Shown: positions 16,676 to 25,245, counted from the first letter of the stretch. The stretch is DNA of 64,000 bases from Blastococcus haudaquaticus (GCF_900230285.1 NZ_OCNK01000004.1:1-64000); one strand, 5' to 3'. Notes: generated from the sequence alone by a model not told the origin. Program-made: numbers and translations.

Positions 16676-18039
16676 TCACCGTCGGCTTCGGCGCCGTCCC
16701 CGGAGTGACGGCCGAGGAGGTGCTCGCCGCCGTGGACGCCGTGCTGCCGCCCGGGGCCGCGGGCGTCCGGCTGGCCACCCTGGATGCCCGCGCCGCCGAG
16801 CCGGGGGCGCGGGCGGCCGCGGTCGAGCGGGGCTGGGCGCTGACCGGCCATCCCGCCGCCGAGCTGGCCACGATCGCGGTCCCGGCTCCGTCGGCTCGGG
16901 TCGCCTCGCTCGTCGGGACGCCCTCGGTCGCGGAGGCGGCGGCGCTGCTCGGCGGGGGCGACCTCGTCGTCGGCAAGACGGTGCACGGCCGGGTCACCGT
17001 CGCGGTGGCGCGGGACGTCGACCTGCGCCACCACGGGGACGCCGAACTGGCGCCCGGACTGGTCGACCTGGCGGTGAACGTGCGCGCGGGCGGTCCGCCG
17101 GAGTGGCTGCGCCGCGTGCTCCACCGGGCCGTCGACGACAGCGCCGCCTATCCCGATCCGGCGCCCGCCCGGGCCGCTGTCGCGGCGGCGCACGGACGCT
17201 CCCCGGACGAGGTGCTGCTCGCCGCCGGGGCGGCCGAGGTCTTCGTCCTGCTCGCCCGCGCCCTCGCGCCGCGCCGTGCCGTGGTGGTCCACCCGTCCTT
17301 CACCGAGCCGGAGCTGGCACTGCGCCGGGCCGGGCACCCGGTGACCCGGCTGCAGCTGCGCGCCCAGGAGGGCTACCGGCTGGACCCCGCCGCGGTGCCC
17401 GACGACGCGGACCTCGTCGTGATCGGCAACCCGACCAACCCGACGTCGGTGCTGCACCCGGCCGCCGACCTGGCCCGGCTGACGCGACCCGGCCGCGTCG
17501 TCGTCGTGGACGAGGCGTTCGCCGACACCGTGCCCGGGGAGCCGGAGTCACTGGCCGCCCGCACGGACCTCCCGGGGCTGCTGGTGGTCCGCAGCCTGAC
17601 CAAGACCTGGGCGCTGGCCGGGCTGCGCGTCGGCTACGCGCTCGGCGCTGCCGACCTGGTCACCGCGCTGGCCGCCGAGCAGCCGCACTGGCCGGTGTCC
17701 AGCCCGGCGCTGGCGGCACTCGCGGCCTGCAGCGCCCCGGACGCCCGCGCGGAGGCCGGGGCCGCCGCCCGGGCACTCGCCGGGCACCGCGCCGCGCTGC
17801 TCGACGCACTGCCCGCGGGGGTGTCCGTCGAGGGCAGCCCGGCGTCGTCCTTCGTGCTGCTCCGGGTGCCCGACGGCCAGCGGGTGCGGGCGGCGCTGCG
17901 CGGCCGCGGCTGGGCCGTGCGGCGCGGCGACACCTTTCCCGGCCTCTCCCCCGATCACCTGCGCGTCGCCGTCCGGGATCCGGAGACGTCCCGGGCCTTC
18001 GCGCGGGCGCTCGCCGAGGTGCTGGAGGCGGGGCGATGA
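16672..18039 (+). CDS. cobC: Fusion of a CobE/CbiG-C-like domain with a CobC-type PLP aminotransferase
   Basis: The 455-residue protein has two parts. Residues 1-120 resemble the CobE/CbiG C-terminal domain: VGFGAVPGVTAEEVLAAVDAV, then GWALTGHPAAELATIAVP and SVAEAAALLGGG. From about residue 130 a fold-type I aminotransferase follows, with AVNVRAGGPPEWL, NPTNPTSVLHPA, VVVDEAFAD and the PLP lysine in VRSLTKTWALAGLRVGYALG. CobC/CobD-type enzymes make aminopropanol phosphate from threonine phosphate. Actinobacterial members sit in cob clusters without proven activity. CobE is an accessory protein in corrin synthesis that may bind intermediates. Start GTG 16672 overlaps cbiO, and the stop overlaps cobA. 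Confidence 0.85.
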   Translation: MITVGFGAVPGVTAEEVLAAVDAVLPPGAAGVRLATLDARAAEPGARAAAVERGWALTGHPAAELATIAVPAPSARVASLVGTPSVAEAAALLGGGDLVVGKTVHGRVTVAVARDVDLRHHGDAELAPGLVDLAVNVRAGGPPEWLRRVLHRAVDDSAAYPDPAPARAAVAAAHGRSPDEVLLAAGAAEVFVLLARALAPRRAVVVHPSFTEPELALRRAGHPVTRLQLRAQEGYRLDPAAVPDDADLVVIGNPTNPTSVLHPAADLARLTRPGRVVVVDEAFADTVPGEPESLAARTDLPGLLVVRSLTKTWALAGLRVGYALGAADLVTALAAEQPHWPVSSPALAALAACSAPDARAEAGAAARALAGHRAALLDALPAGVSVEGSPASSFVLLRVPDGQRVRAALRGRGWAVRRGDTFPGLSPDHLRVAVRDPETSRAFARALAEVLEAGR

Positions 18040-19154
18040 CGCCGTACCCCGCGGAGCTGCAGCTCTCCGGCCGGCGCGTGGTGGTCGTCGGTGGCAGCGG
18101 AGCCGCACATCGGCACGTGGCCGGGCTCGTCGCGGCCGGCGCCCGGGTCACGCTGGTCGCGCCCGCGCTCACACCGGCGCTCGAGTCGCTGGTCGCCGCT
18201 GGGCGCGTGGACCGGCGGCCGCGCCGGTACGCGACGGGCGATCTCGACGGCGCCTGGTTCGCCGTCGCGGCGACCGGCGATCCCGCCGTCGACGCGGTCG
18301 TGGCCCGCGACGCCGAGGCGGCGCGGATCCACTACACCTGGGACGAGACGCGACCGGCGCCGGACCTGCCGTCGTCCGGAGGCGTCGTGCTCGTCGGGGG
18401 CGGTCCGGGCGACCCAGGGCTGATCACCGTGCGGGGGCAGCGGGCCCTCGACGAGGCCGACGTCGTCGTCGTCGACCACCTCGCGCCGCAGGGCCTGCTC
18501 TCGTCGCTGGCGCCGCACGTGGAGGTCGTGGACGCGTCCAAGCTCCCGCGCGGCCGGGCCATGGCGCAGGAGCGGATCAACGAGCTGCTGGTGGCGCACG
18601 CGCGGGCGGGGCGACGCGTCGTCCGGCTCAAGGGCGGCGACCCGTTCGTCTTCGGCCGCGGCATGGAGGAGCTCGAGGCGTGCACCGCGGCCGGCGTCCC
18701 CGTCGAGGTCGTCCCCGGCGTGACCAGCGCCGTCGCCGTCCCCGCCCTGGCGGGCGTGCCGGTCACCCACCGCGGGCTGACCCACGAGTTCGTGGTGGTC
18801 TCCGGCCACGTGCCGCCGGGCGATCCGTCGTCCCTGGTCGACTGGGCAGCGCTCGGCAGGCTCCGGGGCACCGTCGTCGTCCTCATGGGCGTGGACACCG
18901 CCGCCCGGATCGCCGAGGCCCTGGTGGAGCACGGCCGGGCGCCGGCGACGCCCGTCGCCGTGGTCGTGGACGGGGCGAGCCCGACCCAGCGGGTGCTGCG
19001 CACGACGCTCGCCGGGCTCGGCGCGACCATGGCCCACGAGGCCGTCCGGCCACCCGCCGTCTGGGTCGTCGGCGACGTCGTGGACCTCGCCGGGACGCCG
19101 TCGCCGGCGGCCGGCCCACGGGTGGCCGAGGCGGCGGTGGGAAACTCCCGCTGA
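18036..19154 (+). CDS. cobA: Uroporphyrinogen-III C-methyltransferase with degenerate SirC-like N-terminal domain
   Basis: The 372-residue protein ends in a complete SUMT domain: [50 protein letters not shown] and a conserved [10 protein letters not shown] region. SUMT makes precorrin-2 from uroporphyrinogen III and commits it to B12 or siroheme. The first 110 residues resemble the NAD-binding part of CysG/Met8p ([18 protein letters not shown]). They lack the usual region after the Rossmann fold, so ferrochelatase/dehydrogenase activity is doubtful. ATG 18036 overlaps the preceding stop. This is the last gene of the riboswitch-led operon, about 9 kb from the riboswitch. Confidence 0.92.
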   Translation: MTPYPAELQLSGRRVVVVGGSGAAHRHVAGLVAAGARVTLVAPALTPALESLVAAGRVDRRPRRYATGDLDGAWFAVAATGDPAVDAVVARDAEAARIHYTWDETRPAPDLPSSGGVVLVGGGPGDPGLITVRGQRALDEADVVVVDHLAPQGLLSSLAPHVEVVDASKLPRGRAMAQERINELLVAHARAGRRVVRLKGGDPFVFGRGMEELEACTAAGVPVEVVPGVTSAVAVPALAGVPVTHRGLTHEFVVVSGHVPPGDPSSLVDWAALGRLRGTVVVLMGVDTAARIAEALVEHGRAPATPVAVVVDGASPTQRVLRTTLAGLGATMAHEAVRPPAVWVVGDVVDLAGTPSPAAGPRVAEAAVGNSR

Positions 19155-19195
19155 GCGCGGCGGTCCCCTGCCGCGCCGATCGGAGGAGTGCATCG

Positions 19196-20446
19196 ATGGC
19201 CCAGCACGAGGACACCCCGGCGACGCGGATCCTCGACGTCGCGGCCCGCATCGCCGACCAGCTGCTCGAGGTGCAGCGGCAGGTGAACCGGCAGATCGAC
19301 GCGATGCACGCCGAGCTGCTGCCCGGCGTCCGCGCGCAGCTCGGCCTGGAGGACACCGAGACCGTCGACCTGGCCGGCCTGATGAACGCCCGGATCGCCG
19401 GCATGAGCATCGTCGTCACCCCGGAGGCGGTGGCCTCCGTCGTGCCGCTCACGGAGGCGTCGGCCGCGACCACCCGGGCCGGGCGGCGGGCGATGACCGA
19501 CATCATCGGCGGCCGGGACGGGCGGCTCGCCGTCGTCGCCGGCCCGTGCTCCATCCACGACCCGGTCGCGACGCTGGAGTACGCCGAGTTCCTGCAGCGG
19601 ATGCGCGCCCGGCACGCGGACGACCTCGAGATCGTGATGCGCACCTACACGGAGAAGCCGCGGACGGAGGTGGACTGGAAGGGGTTCGCCTACGACCCCT
19701 ACCTCGACGGGTCCAACCGCATCAGCGTCGGTCTGGTCGCCACCCGGATGCTCATGTGCCGGATCACGGCGCTCGGGGTGCCGGTCGCCGCCGAGCCGCT
19801 GAACGCCCTCACGCCGCAGTACGTGAACGGTCTGGTGACCTACAACGGTGTCGGCGCGCGCAACGTCACCGACCAGACGGCGCGGGAGCGGGTGTCGGGG
19901 TTCTCCGCCGTCGTCGGGTTCAAGAACTCCCCGGAGGGGAGCATCGACGCCGCGATCTCGGCCGTCATCGCCGCCCGGGCACCGCACGAGTTCCTCGGGG
20001 TGGACCGGCACGGGATCTCCGCCCAGCTGTCGACGACGGGCAACGACACCGGCCACGTGATCCTGCGCGGGGACAAGGACGGCCCCAACTACTCCGCCGC
20101 CCACATCGCGCACACCCGGGAGCGGCTCCGGGCGCGCGGGCTGCCGGAGGTGCTCGTCGTCGACGCCTCGCACGGCAACAGCCAGAAGAACCACCTCCGC
20201 CAGATCGACGTCGTGCACGACCTGGCCGGGCAGATCGCGGGCGGTGAGGCCGCGATCCGAGGCGTGATGGTGGAGAGCAATCTGGTCGCGGGACGGCAGG
20301 ACCTCGACCAGGAGCATCCCGAGGCGCTGGCGTACGGCACGAGCGTCACCGACGCCTGCGTCGACCCGGCCACCACGGAGGCCCTCCTCGAGGAGCTGGC
20401 AGCCGCCTCCCGGGTCCGGCAGCGCGCGGGTGGCGCCGGCGTCTGA
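19196..20446 (+). CDS. aroG: Class I 3-deoxy-7-phosphoheptulonate (DAHP) synthase
   Basis: The 416-residue enzyme condenses PEP and erythrose 4-phosphate, the first step of the shikimate pathway. Recognisable are [75 protein letters not shown] and GVMVESNLV. It carries about 60 extra residues at the N terminus compared with AroG, predicted helical ([21 protein letters not shown]). Mycobacterial housekeeping DAHP synthase is class II, so this may be a second, pathway-specific isozyme. The start ATG 19196 has a strong CGGAGGAG site 7 bases upstream. It has its own gap from cobA (41 bases) and is probably not B12-related. Confidence 0.93.
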   Translation: MAQHEDTPATRILDVAARIADQLLEVQRQVNRQIDAMHAELLPGVRAQLGLEDTETVDLAGLMNARIAGMSIVVTPEAVASVVPLTEASAATTRAGRRAMTDIIGGRDGRLAVVAGPCSIHDPVATLEYAEFLQRMRARHADDLEIVMRTYTEKPRTEVDWKGFAYDPYLDGSNRISVGLVATRMLMCRITALGVPVAAEPLNALTPQYVNGLVTYNGVGARNVTDQTARERVSGFSAVVGFKNSPEGSIDAAISAVIAARAPHEFLGVDRHGISAQLSTTGNDTGHVILRGDKDGPNYSAAHIAHTRERLRARGLPEVLVVDASHGNSQKNHLRQIDVVHDLAGQIAGGEAAIRGVMVESNLVAGRQDLDQEHPEALAYGTSVTDACVDPATTEALLEELAAASRVRQRAGGAGV

Positions 20447-20479
20447 GCCGACTGCCGGTGGAGCCGCCGGCCCCCCTAG

Positions 20480-20508
20480 TTGGGAACGATTCTCACTCGC
20501 GCTAACCT
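20480..20508 (+). promoter_or_regulatory. Zur-like operator overlapping the aztD promoter
   Basis: A -35 TTGGGA (20480-20485) and -10 TAACCT (20503-20508) are separated by exactly 17 bases. TGGGAACGATTCTCA (20481-20495) overlaps the -35 and resembles Fur/Zur boxes of the TGANAATNATTNTCA type, with inverted TGGGAA / TTCTCA half-sites. The genes downstream encode zinc-binding proteins, which favours Zur over Fur. Binding would block the -35 when zinc is plentiful. Confidence 0.7.
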
Positions 20509-20543
20509 GACACGGTCTCTACCCGCCACGTCAGGAGCAACCC

Positions 20544-21827
20544 GTGCGTCCCCTCCCGTCCCTCTCCCGCCGAACCGCCGCGGTCGCCGCGGCGCTGCCG
20601 ATCCTCCTCGTCGCCGCCTGCGCCTCCGACGACGGCGACCAGGCCGCGTCCTCGTCCTCGTCCCCCGCGTCCGCCGAACCCACCGAGGTCGGCGCCGCCT
20701 CCCCCCGGCTCGCCCTCACCTACGACGGCGGCATCCAGGTCCTGGACGCCACGACGCTCGAGGTGCTCGCGGACGAGTCGCTGGAGGGCTTCAACCGGCT
20801 GAACCCCGCCGGCGACGACCGGCACTTCCTGGTGTCGACGCAGGGCGGGTTCCAGTTGCTCGACGGCGGGGCGTGGGGCGAGCCGCACGGCGACCACGCG
20901 CACTACTACACCGTCGAGCCCGAGCTGACCGACGTCATGTTCGACGCCGAGAAGCCGGGACACGTGGTCGCGCACGCCGGCCGGACGGTGCTGTTCGACG
21001 ACGGCACCGGAGAGGTCACCGCCTTCGACAGCGCGGACCTCGCCGACCCGGACCGCGAGATGCTCCAGTTCTCCACCCCCGAGGCGCACCACGGCGTCGC
21101 CGTCGAGCTCGAGGACGGCAGGATGCTCGTCTCCGAGGGCACCGAGGACGAGCGCACCGGCGTCCGCATCCTGGACGCCGACGGCGAGGAGATCGCCGCC
21201 ACCGACGACTGCCCCGCCGTGCACGGCGAGACCGTGGCCGCGGACGAGGCGATCGTCATCGGCTGCGAGAACGGCGCCGTGCTGTACGCCGGCGGCGAAC
21301 TGACCAAGATCGCCAGCCCGGACGCCTACGGCCGCATCGGCAACCAGTTCGGCACCGAGGACTCGCCGATCGTGCTCGGTGACTACGAACGCAGCGCGGA
21401 GGACAGGTCCAGCACGGTCGCCCTCATCGACACCACGACCGCGCAGCTGCGCCTGGTCGATCTCCCCGCGCCGTACTGGTACCGCTCCTTCGCGCGGGGG
21501 GCGGACGGCGAGGGCCTGGTCCTCACCTACGACGGCGCTCTGCAGGTGATCGACCCCGTCTCCGGCACCGTGACCCGCTCCATCCCGGTCACCGCCCCGT
21601 GGGAGGAGTCCGACGACTGGCAGGACCCGCACCCGAACGTCGTCGTGGTCGACGGCATCGCGTACGTGACCGAGCCGGCCGCCCAGATGCTGCACGCCGT
21701 CGACGTCGCGACCGGCGAGATCTGGAAGTCCACCCAGCTCGACGTGGTCCCGAACGAGCTGTCCGGGGTCTCGGGTGACGCCGACGAGCACGCCGACCAC
21801 GACCACGACGACGAGCACGACGAGTGA
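20544..21827 (+). CDS. aztD: Secreted zinc metallochaperone of the AztD type (lipoprotein beta-propeller)
   Basis: The 427-residue protein has a signal peptide ending in the lipobox LLVAACAS (lipid-anchored Cys near residue 26), then a low-complexity Ser-rich linker. The body looks like repeated beta-propeller blades (LALTYDGGIQVLDATTLEV near the start, LVLTYDGALQVIDPVSGTV near the end). Histidines cluster in EPHGDHAHYY and PEAHH, and the tail is DADEHADHDHDDEHDE, all good zinc ligands. AztD-family proteins deliver zinc to the AztC binding protein. GTG 20544 has AGGAG 6 bases upstream. The stop overlaps the aztC start (GTGA). The membrane and ATPase genes aztA/aztB are not adjacent. Confidence 0.88.
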   Translation: MRPLPSLSRRTAAVAAALPILLVAACASDDGDQAASSSSSPASAEPTEVGAASPRLALTYDGGIQVLDATTLEVLADESLEGFNRLNPAGDDRHFLVSTQGGFQLLDGGAWGEPHGDHAHYYTVEPELTDVMFDAEKPGHVVAHAGRTVLFDDGTGEVTAFDSADLADPDREMLQFSTPEAHHGVAVELEDGRMLVSEGTEDERTGVRILDADGEEIAATDDCPAVHGETVAADEAIVIGCENGAVLYAGGELTKIASPDAYGRIGNQFGTEDSPIVLGDYERSAEDRSSTVALIDTTTAQLRLVDLPAPYWYRSFARGADGEGLVLTYDGALQVIDPVSGTVTRSIPVTAPWEESDDWQDPHPNVVVVDGIAYVTEPAAQMLHAVDVATGEIWKSTQLDVVPNELSGVSGDADEHADHDHDDEHDE

Positions 21828-22678
21828 GCCGGTCGCGCGCCGCCGTGGCCGGGCTGCTCCTGGCCGCCGTCGCCGGTTGCGGCGGGACGGCGTCCGACGG
21901 CGACGAGCGGCTGGAGGTGCTCGTCTCGTCCTACCCGCTGCAGTACGTCGTGGAGGAGGTCGGCGGTGCGCAGGTGACCGTCGCGAACCTGACGCCGCCG
22001 GGCGGCGACACGCACGGCCTGGAACCGGCACCCCGCGACGTCGCGGCGCTCGGGGAGGCCGACCTGGTGGTCCACCTGTCGGGCGGCATGCAGCCCGCGG
22101 TCGACCAGGCGCTGGCCCAGGAGCGGCCGGACCACCTGGTCGACGCCGCATCGGTGGCCGACCGGGGTGCGGACCCGCACTTCTGGCTCGACCCGCTCCG
22201 ACTGGCCGCTCTGGGCGAGCAGGTCGCCGACGAGCTCGCGGAGGTCGACCCCGAGCACGCGGCGGACTACGCCGCGCGGGGTGAGCGCCTCACCCGGTCG
22301 CTGCAGGAGCTGGACCGGGAGTACGCCGACACGCTGGCCCCCTGCCGCGGAGCCACCCTCGTCGCGGCGCACGAGGCGTTCGGTTACCTGACCGAGCGCT
22401 ACGGCCTGCGACAGGTGGGCGTGGCCGGGCTCGACCCGCACGTCGAGCCACCGCCCAGCCGGCTGCGCGACGCCGCCGAGGCGGTCCAGGAGACCGGCGC
22501 GCGGACGATCTTCTTCGAGGCGGCGGCGGGGTCGTCCGTGGCCGAGGTCCTGGCCGCCGACCTCGGGCTGGCCACCGACGTGCTGCACCCGATCGAGCGC
22601 GTGACGGCGGACGAGACCTATCCGGAGCTGATGGCGGCGAACCTGACGGCTCTCCGCCGGGGCCTCACCTGCGGCTGA
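21824..22678 (+). CDS. aztC: Zinc ABC transporter substrate-binding lipoprotein (AztC/ZnuA type)
   Basis: The 284-residue lipoprotein (lipobox LAAVAGCGG) belongs to the cluster A-I metal-binding proteins. Candidate zinc ligands are His in GGDTHGLEP, His in DPHFWLDP, His in VAAHEAFGYL, and the acidic residue in FFEAAAGSS. The His-rich loop of ZnuA is missing, which fits AztC, where the neighbour AztD supplies the histidines. The GTG at 21824 overlaps the aztD stop. The gene directly downstream is a convergent exporter, so the importer's permease and ATPase must be encoded elsewhere or be shared. Confidence 0.9.
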   Translation: MSRSRAAVAGLLLAAVAGCGGTASDGDERLEVLVSSYPLQYVVEEVGGAQVTVANLTPPGGDTHGLEPAPRDVAALGEADLVVHLSGGMQPAVDQALAQERPDHLVDAASVADRGADPHFWLDPLRLAALGEQVADELAEVDPEHAADYAARGERLTRSLQELDREYADTLAPCRGATLVAAHEAFGYLTERYGLRQVGVAGLDPHVEPPPSRLRDAAEAVQETGARTIFFEAAAGSSVAEVLAADLGLATDVLHPIERVTADETYPELMAANLTALRRGLTCG

Positions 22679-22691
22679 GCGCTCGCGGGCG

Positions 22692-23396
22692 TCACGGCGC
22701 GGGAGTCGACTGCTCCCGCGCCGTGGCGGCACAGCAGGACCCGGCGCAGCCGCACCCGTCCTCCGCCGCGCCCGGGACGGGCGCGCAGCAGGACTCGCCA
22801 CGCCACGCCGCGACACCCTCCCGTGCGGCGACCACGGCGATGACGAGGCCGGCGACCGGGTCGGCCCATCCCCAGCCGAGCGTCGCGTTGAGGACGAGCC
22901 CGACGAGCAGGACCGCGGACAGGTACGTGCAGAGCAGTGTCTGCGTGCCGTCGGCGACCACCGCGCCGGAGCCGAGTGCCCGGCCGGTGCGGCGCTGGGC
23001 CCACGACAGGAACGGCATGACGACCAGGGACGCCACCGCCAGGCCGATGCCGACCGGCGAGGCGTCCGGCTCGCTGCCCGAGAACAGCGCCCGGGCCGAC
23101 TCGACCGCGACGAAGGCCGCCAGGGCGAAGAAGGCAACGGCCATGAGGCGGAGCGCCTGACGTTCGCGGCTCTCCGGCAGCCGGTGGCGGAACTGCCACA
23201 GGATGATCAGTCCGCTGGACACCTCGACCACCGAGTCCAGCCCGAACCCGACGAGCGCGACGGACCCTGCCGCGAGACCGGCGCTCACGGCGATGACCGC
23301 CTCGACGACGTTGTAGGTGACCGACGCCCCGGCGAGCAGCTGCGCCCGGCGGCCCAGCCGCGCGCGCTGGTCGGCGTCGCGCACGACGGTCGTCAC
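22692..23396 (-). CDS. Cation diffusion facilitator family metal exporter with Cys-rich tail
   Basis: The 234-residue membrane protein has about six hydrophobic helices. Acidic metal-site residues lie in GFGLDSVVEV (TM2) and VVADGTQTLL (TM5), in the places where Zn-CDF proteins carry His-x3-Asp. The C-terminal 32 residues carry six cysteines (203, 204, 215, 217, 221, 222), including CGC and two CC pairs, and the usual cytoplasmic CDF domain is absent. The Cys tail and the CmtR-like regulator in the same operon suggest cadmium, lead or another soft metal. The GTG at 23396 overlaps the regulator's stop. It is convergent with aztC at 13 bases. Confidence 0.87.
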   Translation of the reverse strand: MTTVVRDADQRARLGRRAQLLAGASVTYNVVEAVIAVSAGLAAGSVALVGFGLDSVVEVSSGLIILWQFRHRLPESRERQALRLMAVAFFALAAFVAVESARALFSGSEPDASPVGIGLAVASLVVMPFLSWAQRRTGRALGSGAVVADGTQTLLCTYLSAVLLVGLVLNATLGWGWADPVAGLVIAVVAAREGVAAWRGESCCAPVPGAAEDGCGCAGSCCAATAREQSTPAP

Positions 23397-23767
23397 GCCT
23401 GCTCGCCGTAGACCGGGCACAGGGCGACGGCGTCGCCGGTCACGGCCAGCAGGCGCTCCGCGGTGGCCAGGAGATCGAGCAGTTCGGGCGCCGTGGTCAG
23501 CGACCACAGCGACGCGCGCCCCTGCGGCCGGGACGCGACCAGGCCGCAGTCGCGGAGGCAGGCGAGATGGGCCGACACCGTCGACTGCGCGAGGCCGAGG
23601 TGTGCGGTCAGGTCGACCACCTTGTGCTCTCCTGCGGCCAGGTGGCGCAGGATCGCGAGCCGGGCGGGATCCCCGAGACTGCGGAACATGCAGCCGGCTG
23701 CGGACAACGCGGAGAGCTCACCTCCAGGTGCTCGACGAACCACGACGTCGGACGCTGTCATCGTCAT
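23393..23767 (-). CDS. ArsR/SmtB-family metal sensor resembling CmtR
   Basis: The 124-residue repressor has a winged helix with the recognition region DLTAHLGLAQSTVSAHLACLRDCGLV. Cys70 and Cys74 (ACLRDC, in the DNA-binding helix) and Cys117 near the C terminus (ALCPVYG) match the three-Cys pattern of CmtR, a cadmium/lead sensor in mycobacteria. Cys26 is additional. When metal binds, such proteins leave the DNA. The gene is the first of a two-gene unit with the exporter. ATG 23767 sits 6 bases after a TATCAT -10 box, implying a leaderless mRNA. A second ATG two codons later is possible. Confidence 0.88.
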   Translation of the reverse strand: MTMTASDVVVRRAPGGELSALSAAGCMFRSLGDPARLAILRHLAAGEHKVVDLTAHLGLAQSTVSAHLACLRDCGLVASRPQGRASLWSLTTAPELLDLLATAERLLAVTGDAVALCPVYGEQA

Positions 23768-23779
23768 CGGGCGATGATA
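23764..23779 (-). promoter_or_regulatory. Promoter and candidate operator of the metal-sensor/exporter operon
   Basis: The -10 box TATCAT (complement of 23774-23779) ends 6 bases before the regulator ATG. An inverted repeat, TCATCG-GG-CGATGA (23764-23777), covers the -10 and the start codon, where a bound ArsR-type repressor would block RNA polymerase. No convincing -35 was found. Confidence 0.5.
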
Positions 23780-23853
23780 GCGGTCCTTCTGGGGGGTGCG
23801 GCGGACGTGCTCCGAACGGCCTGTGACTGTCTCCGGTCACTGACGCCGGTCAC

Positions 23854-24990
23854 TCACCAGTCACGGGCAGGAGGCGGCCTGTAGGCGGGCAAAGCTAGCG
23901 GCACGAGCCGCGCCGGCGTGCCTTCAGGTTCCCCGTCGACGTTGCGAAAGCCCGACAACTGCAGTTCCGACGGCACGGGCAGCGGGTGGGCGTCGTTCGG
24001 GTGCTCAGCCGTACGCAGGAGGGGCAGCGTCCCGACGTGCGGCGCGACCAGTGACGCGTAGGGCTCGCCGAACCACGTCAGCCACACCGGGTGGTCGGGC
24101 AACCCGCGCCACCCGTGGACGTTCCCCAGGTTCGTCGGCAGAACCGTTCGGGTGTCGCTGGCCAGGCCGGTGCCGCAGTGATCCCGACTCACGGCCGCCT
24201 GGGCGTGGAAGCAGTCGAGTTGTTCGGCGACCCGCCGGAACAGGTGCACGACCTCCTACCGCCACCCGGCATCGTCCAGCGCCGGCAGGAGCAAGTTGAG
24301 CCCGACGACGTAGAGGGGACGCCTTTCGGTCGGCGCACCCGGCCAGGTCATCCGGCCGGTGTGTCCCCACACGAAGGGACGCCGGGCTCGCCAGGAGAGA
24401 TGGTCCTCCTCCATCACAGCCCGCACGAAAGCATCGGGGCCGTCAGTGTCCAACCTGTACTGCAGCGGCTCGAACGGACCGAACCGGACGGGGGCTGCCT
24501 CCGGCAGCGACAGCAACAGGTTCAGCAACCCGGTGACCGTGTCCTGCGTAGGAGCACGAAGCGTCGTCCACTCGATGACCAGCGCATCTATCCGATCGGT
24601 GTTCTGCGGCACCGCCGCCGCTCGCCGCCTGGATGAGGCGGGCCATACGACGTCGTCGTCCTGAGGGTCGTAGAGAGCGCCGTCGATGGCTTTGGCCAGA
24701 GCAAGGCACGTGCGGCGAGCCAGCGTGATCGACGTCCCGGAGGCTTCCGAGACGGATACCTGGAACTGCACGTCCGGTCCCATGATGCGTGTGAGCACCT
24801 CAGCCGGAACGTCCTCGCGTTCGACGCGCAGGGGTCCTTCTATGGAGAAGGCCGGACGTACTGCTCCGCGGACCCTGCGGGACACAAGTCGGAAGCCCTC
24901 GCTCCCCTCGACGATCTGGTCACGCAGAACGTCGACGAGCGCCGAGGCGACCTTCTCGCTGCGGCCGAAGACGTGCAGGTCGATGCTCAC
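23854..24990 (-). pseudogene. Unrecognised gene interrupted by one in-frame TAG
   Basis: Reading from the GTG at 24990, the frame runs 244 codons (SIDLHVFGRSEKVASALVD at the start) to a TAG at 24256-24258. It then continues in the same frame for 133 more codons (EVVHLFRRVAEQLDCF to PAYRPPPARDW) until TGA at 23854-23856. The text across the stop (ALDDAGWR*EVVHLFRRVAEQ) reads as one uninterrupted helix, so the TAG looks like a single nonsense change. An alternative is two separate proteins. AGGAGGT overlaps the TAG, but its spacing to the next GTG is only one base, too short for good initiation. I do not recognise the family. Base composition is visibly less GC-rich than the neighbours, suggesting horizontal acquisition. 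It lies next to a tRNA gene. Confidence 0.65.
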
Positions 24991-25128
24991 CCGGCGATGG
25001 TCGCAGCGCACTCGTCGCACGAGGACGAGTCGTCCGGTGACACGCCACCGAACCACCGCTCGCAAGCAGAGGCCGGCAGACGTCAGTCGGGAGAAAGTCG
25101 CGTCTCCGAACCTGTACCGAGAGCGACA

Positions 25129-25166
25129 AAGGCCCCGGACCGGCGTCTCCGCTGGTCAAGGGCCTT
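25129..25166 (-). terminator. Hairpin downstream of tRNA-Asn, probable terminator
   Basis: AAGGCCC (25129-25135) pairs with GGGCCTT (25160-25166), with extra internal GGACC/GGTC pairing. It lies 7 bases after the 3' end of the minus-strand tRNA gene. Only a short TTT follows, so termination strength is uncertain, but the location fits. Confidence 0.6.
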
Positions 25167-25172
25167 GTGTTG

Positions 25173-25245
25173 CTCCCCCGATAGGACTTGAACCTATAAC
25201 CCTGCGATTAACAGTCGCATGCTCTGCCAATTGAGCTACGGGGGA
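25173..25245 (-). tRNA. tRNA-Asn (anticodon GTT)
   Basis: The minus strand folds into a standard cloverleaf of 73 bases. The acceptor arms TCCCCCG and CGGGGGA pair fully, the D arm reads GCTCAATTGGCAGAGC, the anticodon stem-loop GCGAC-TGTTAAT-CGC gives anticodon GTT, and the T arm contains GGTTCAAGTCC. The discriminator base is G. CCA is not encoded. tRNA genes are frequent integration sites, and the low-GC interrupted gene lies just downstream, but no attachment-site duplication was identified. Confidence 0.97.

Noticed and set aside
24256-24270. AGGAGGT at the TAG of the interrupted gene as a ribosome site for a separate downstream gene
   Set aside because: Spacing to the next GTG is one base, too short. 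The protein sequence reads continuously across the stop.
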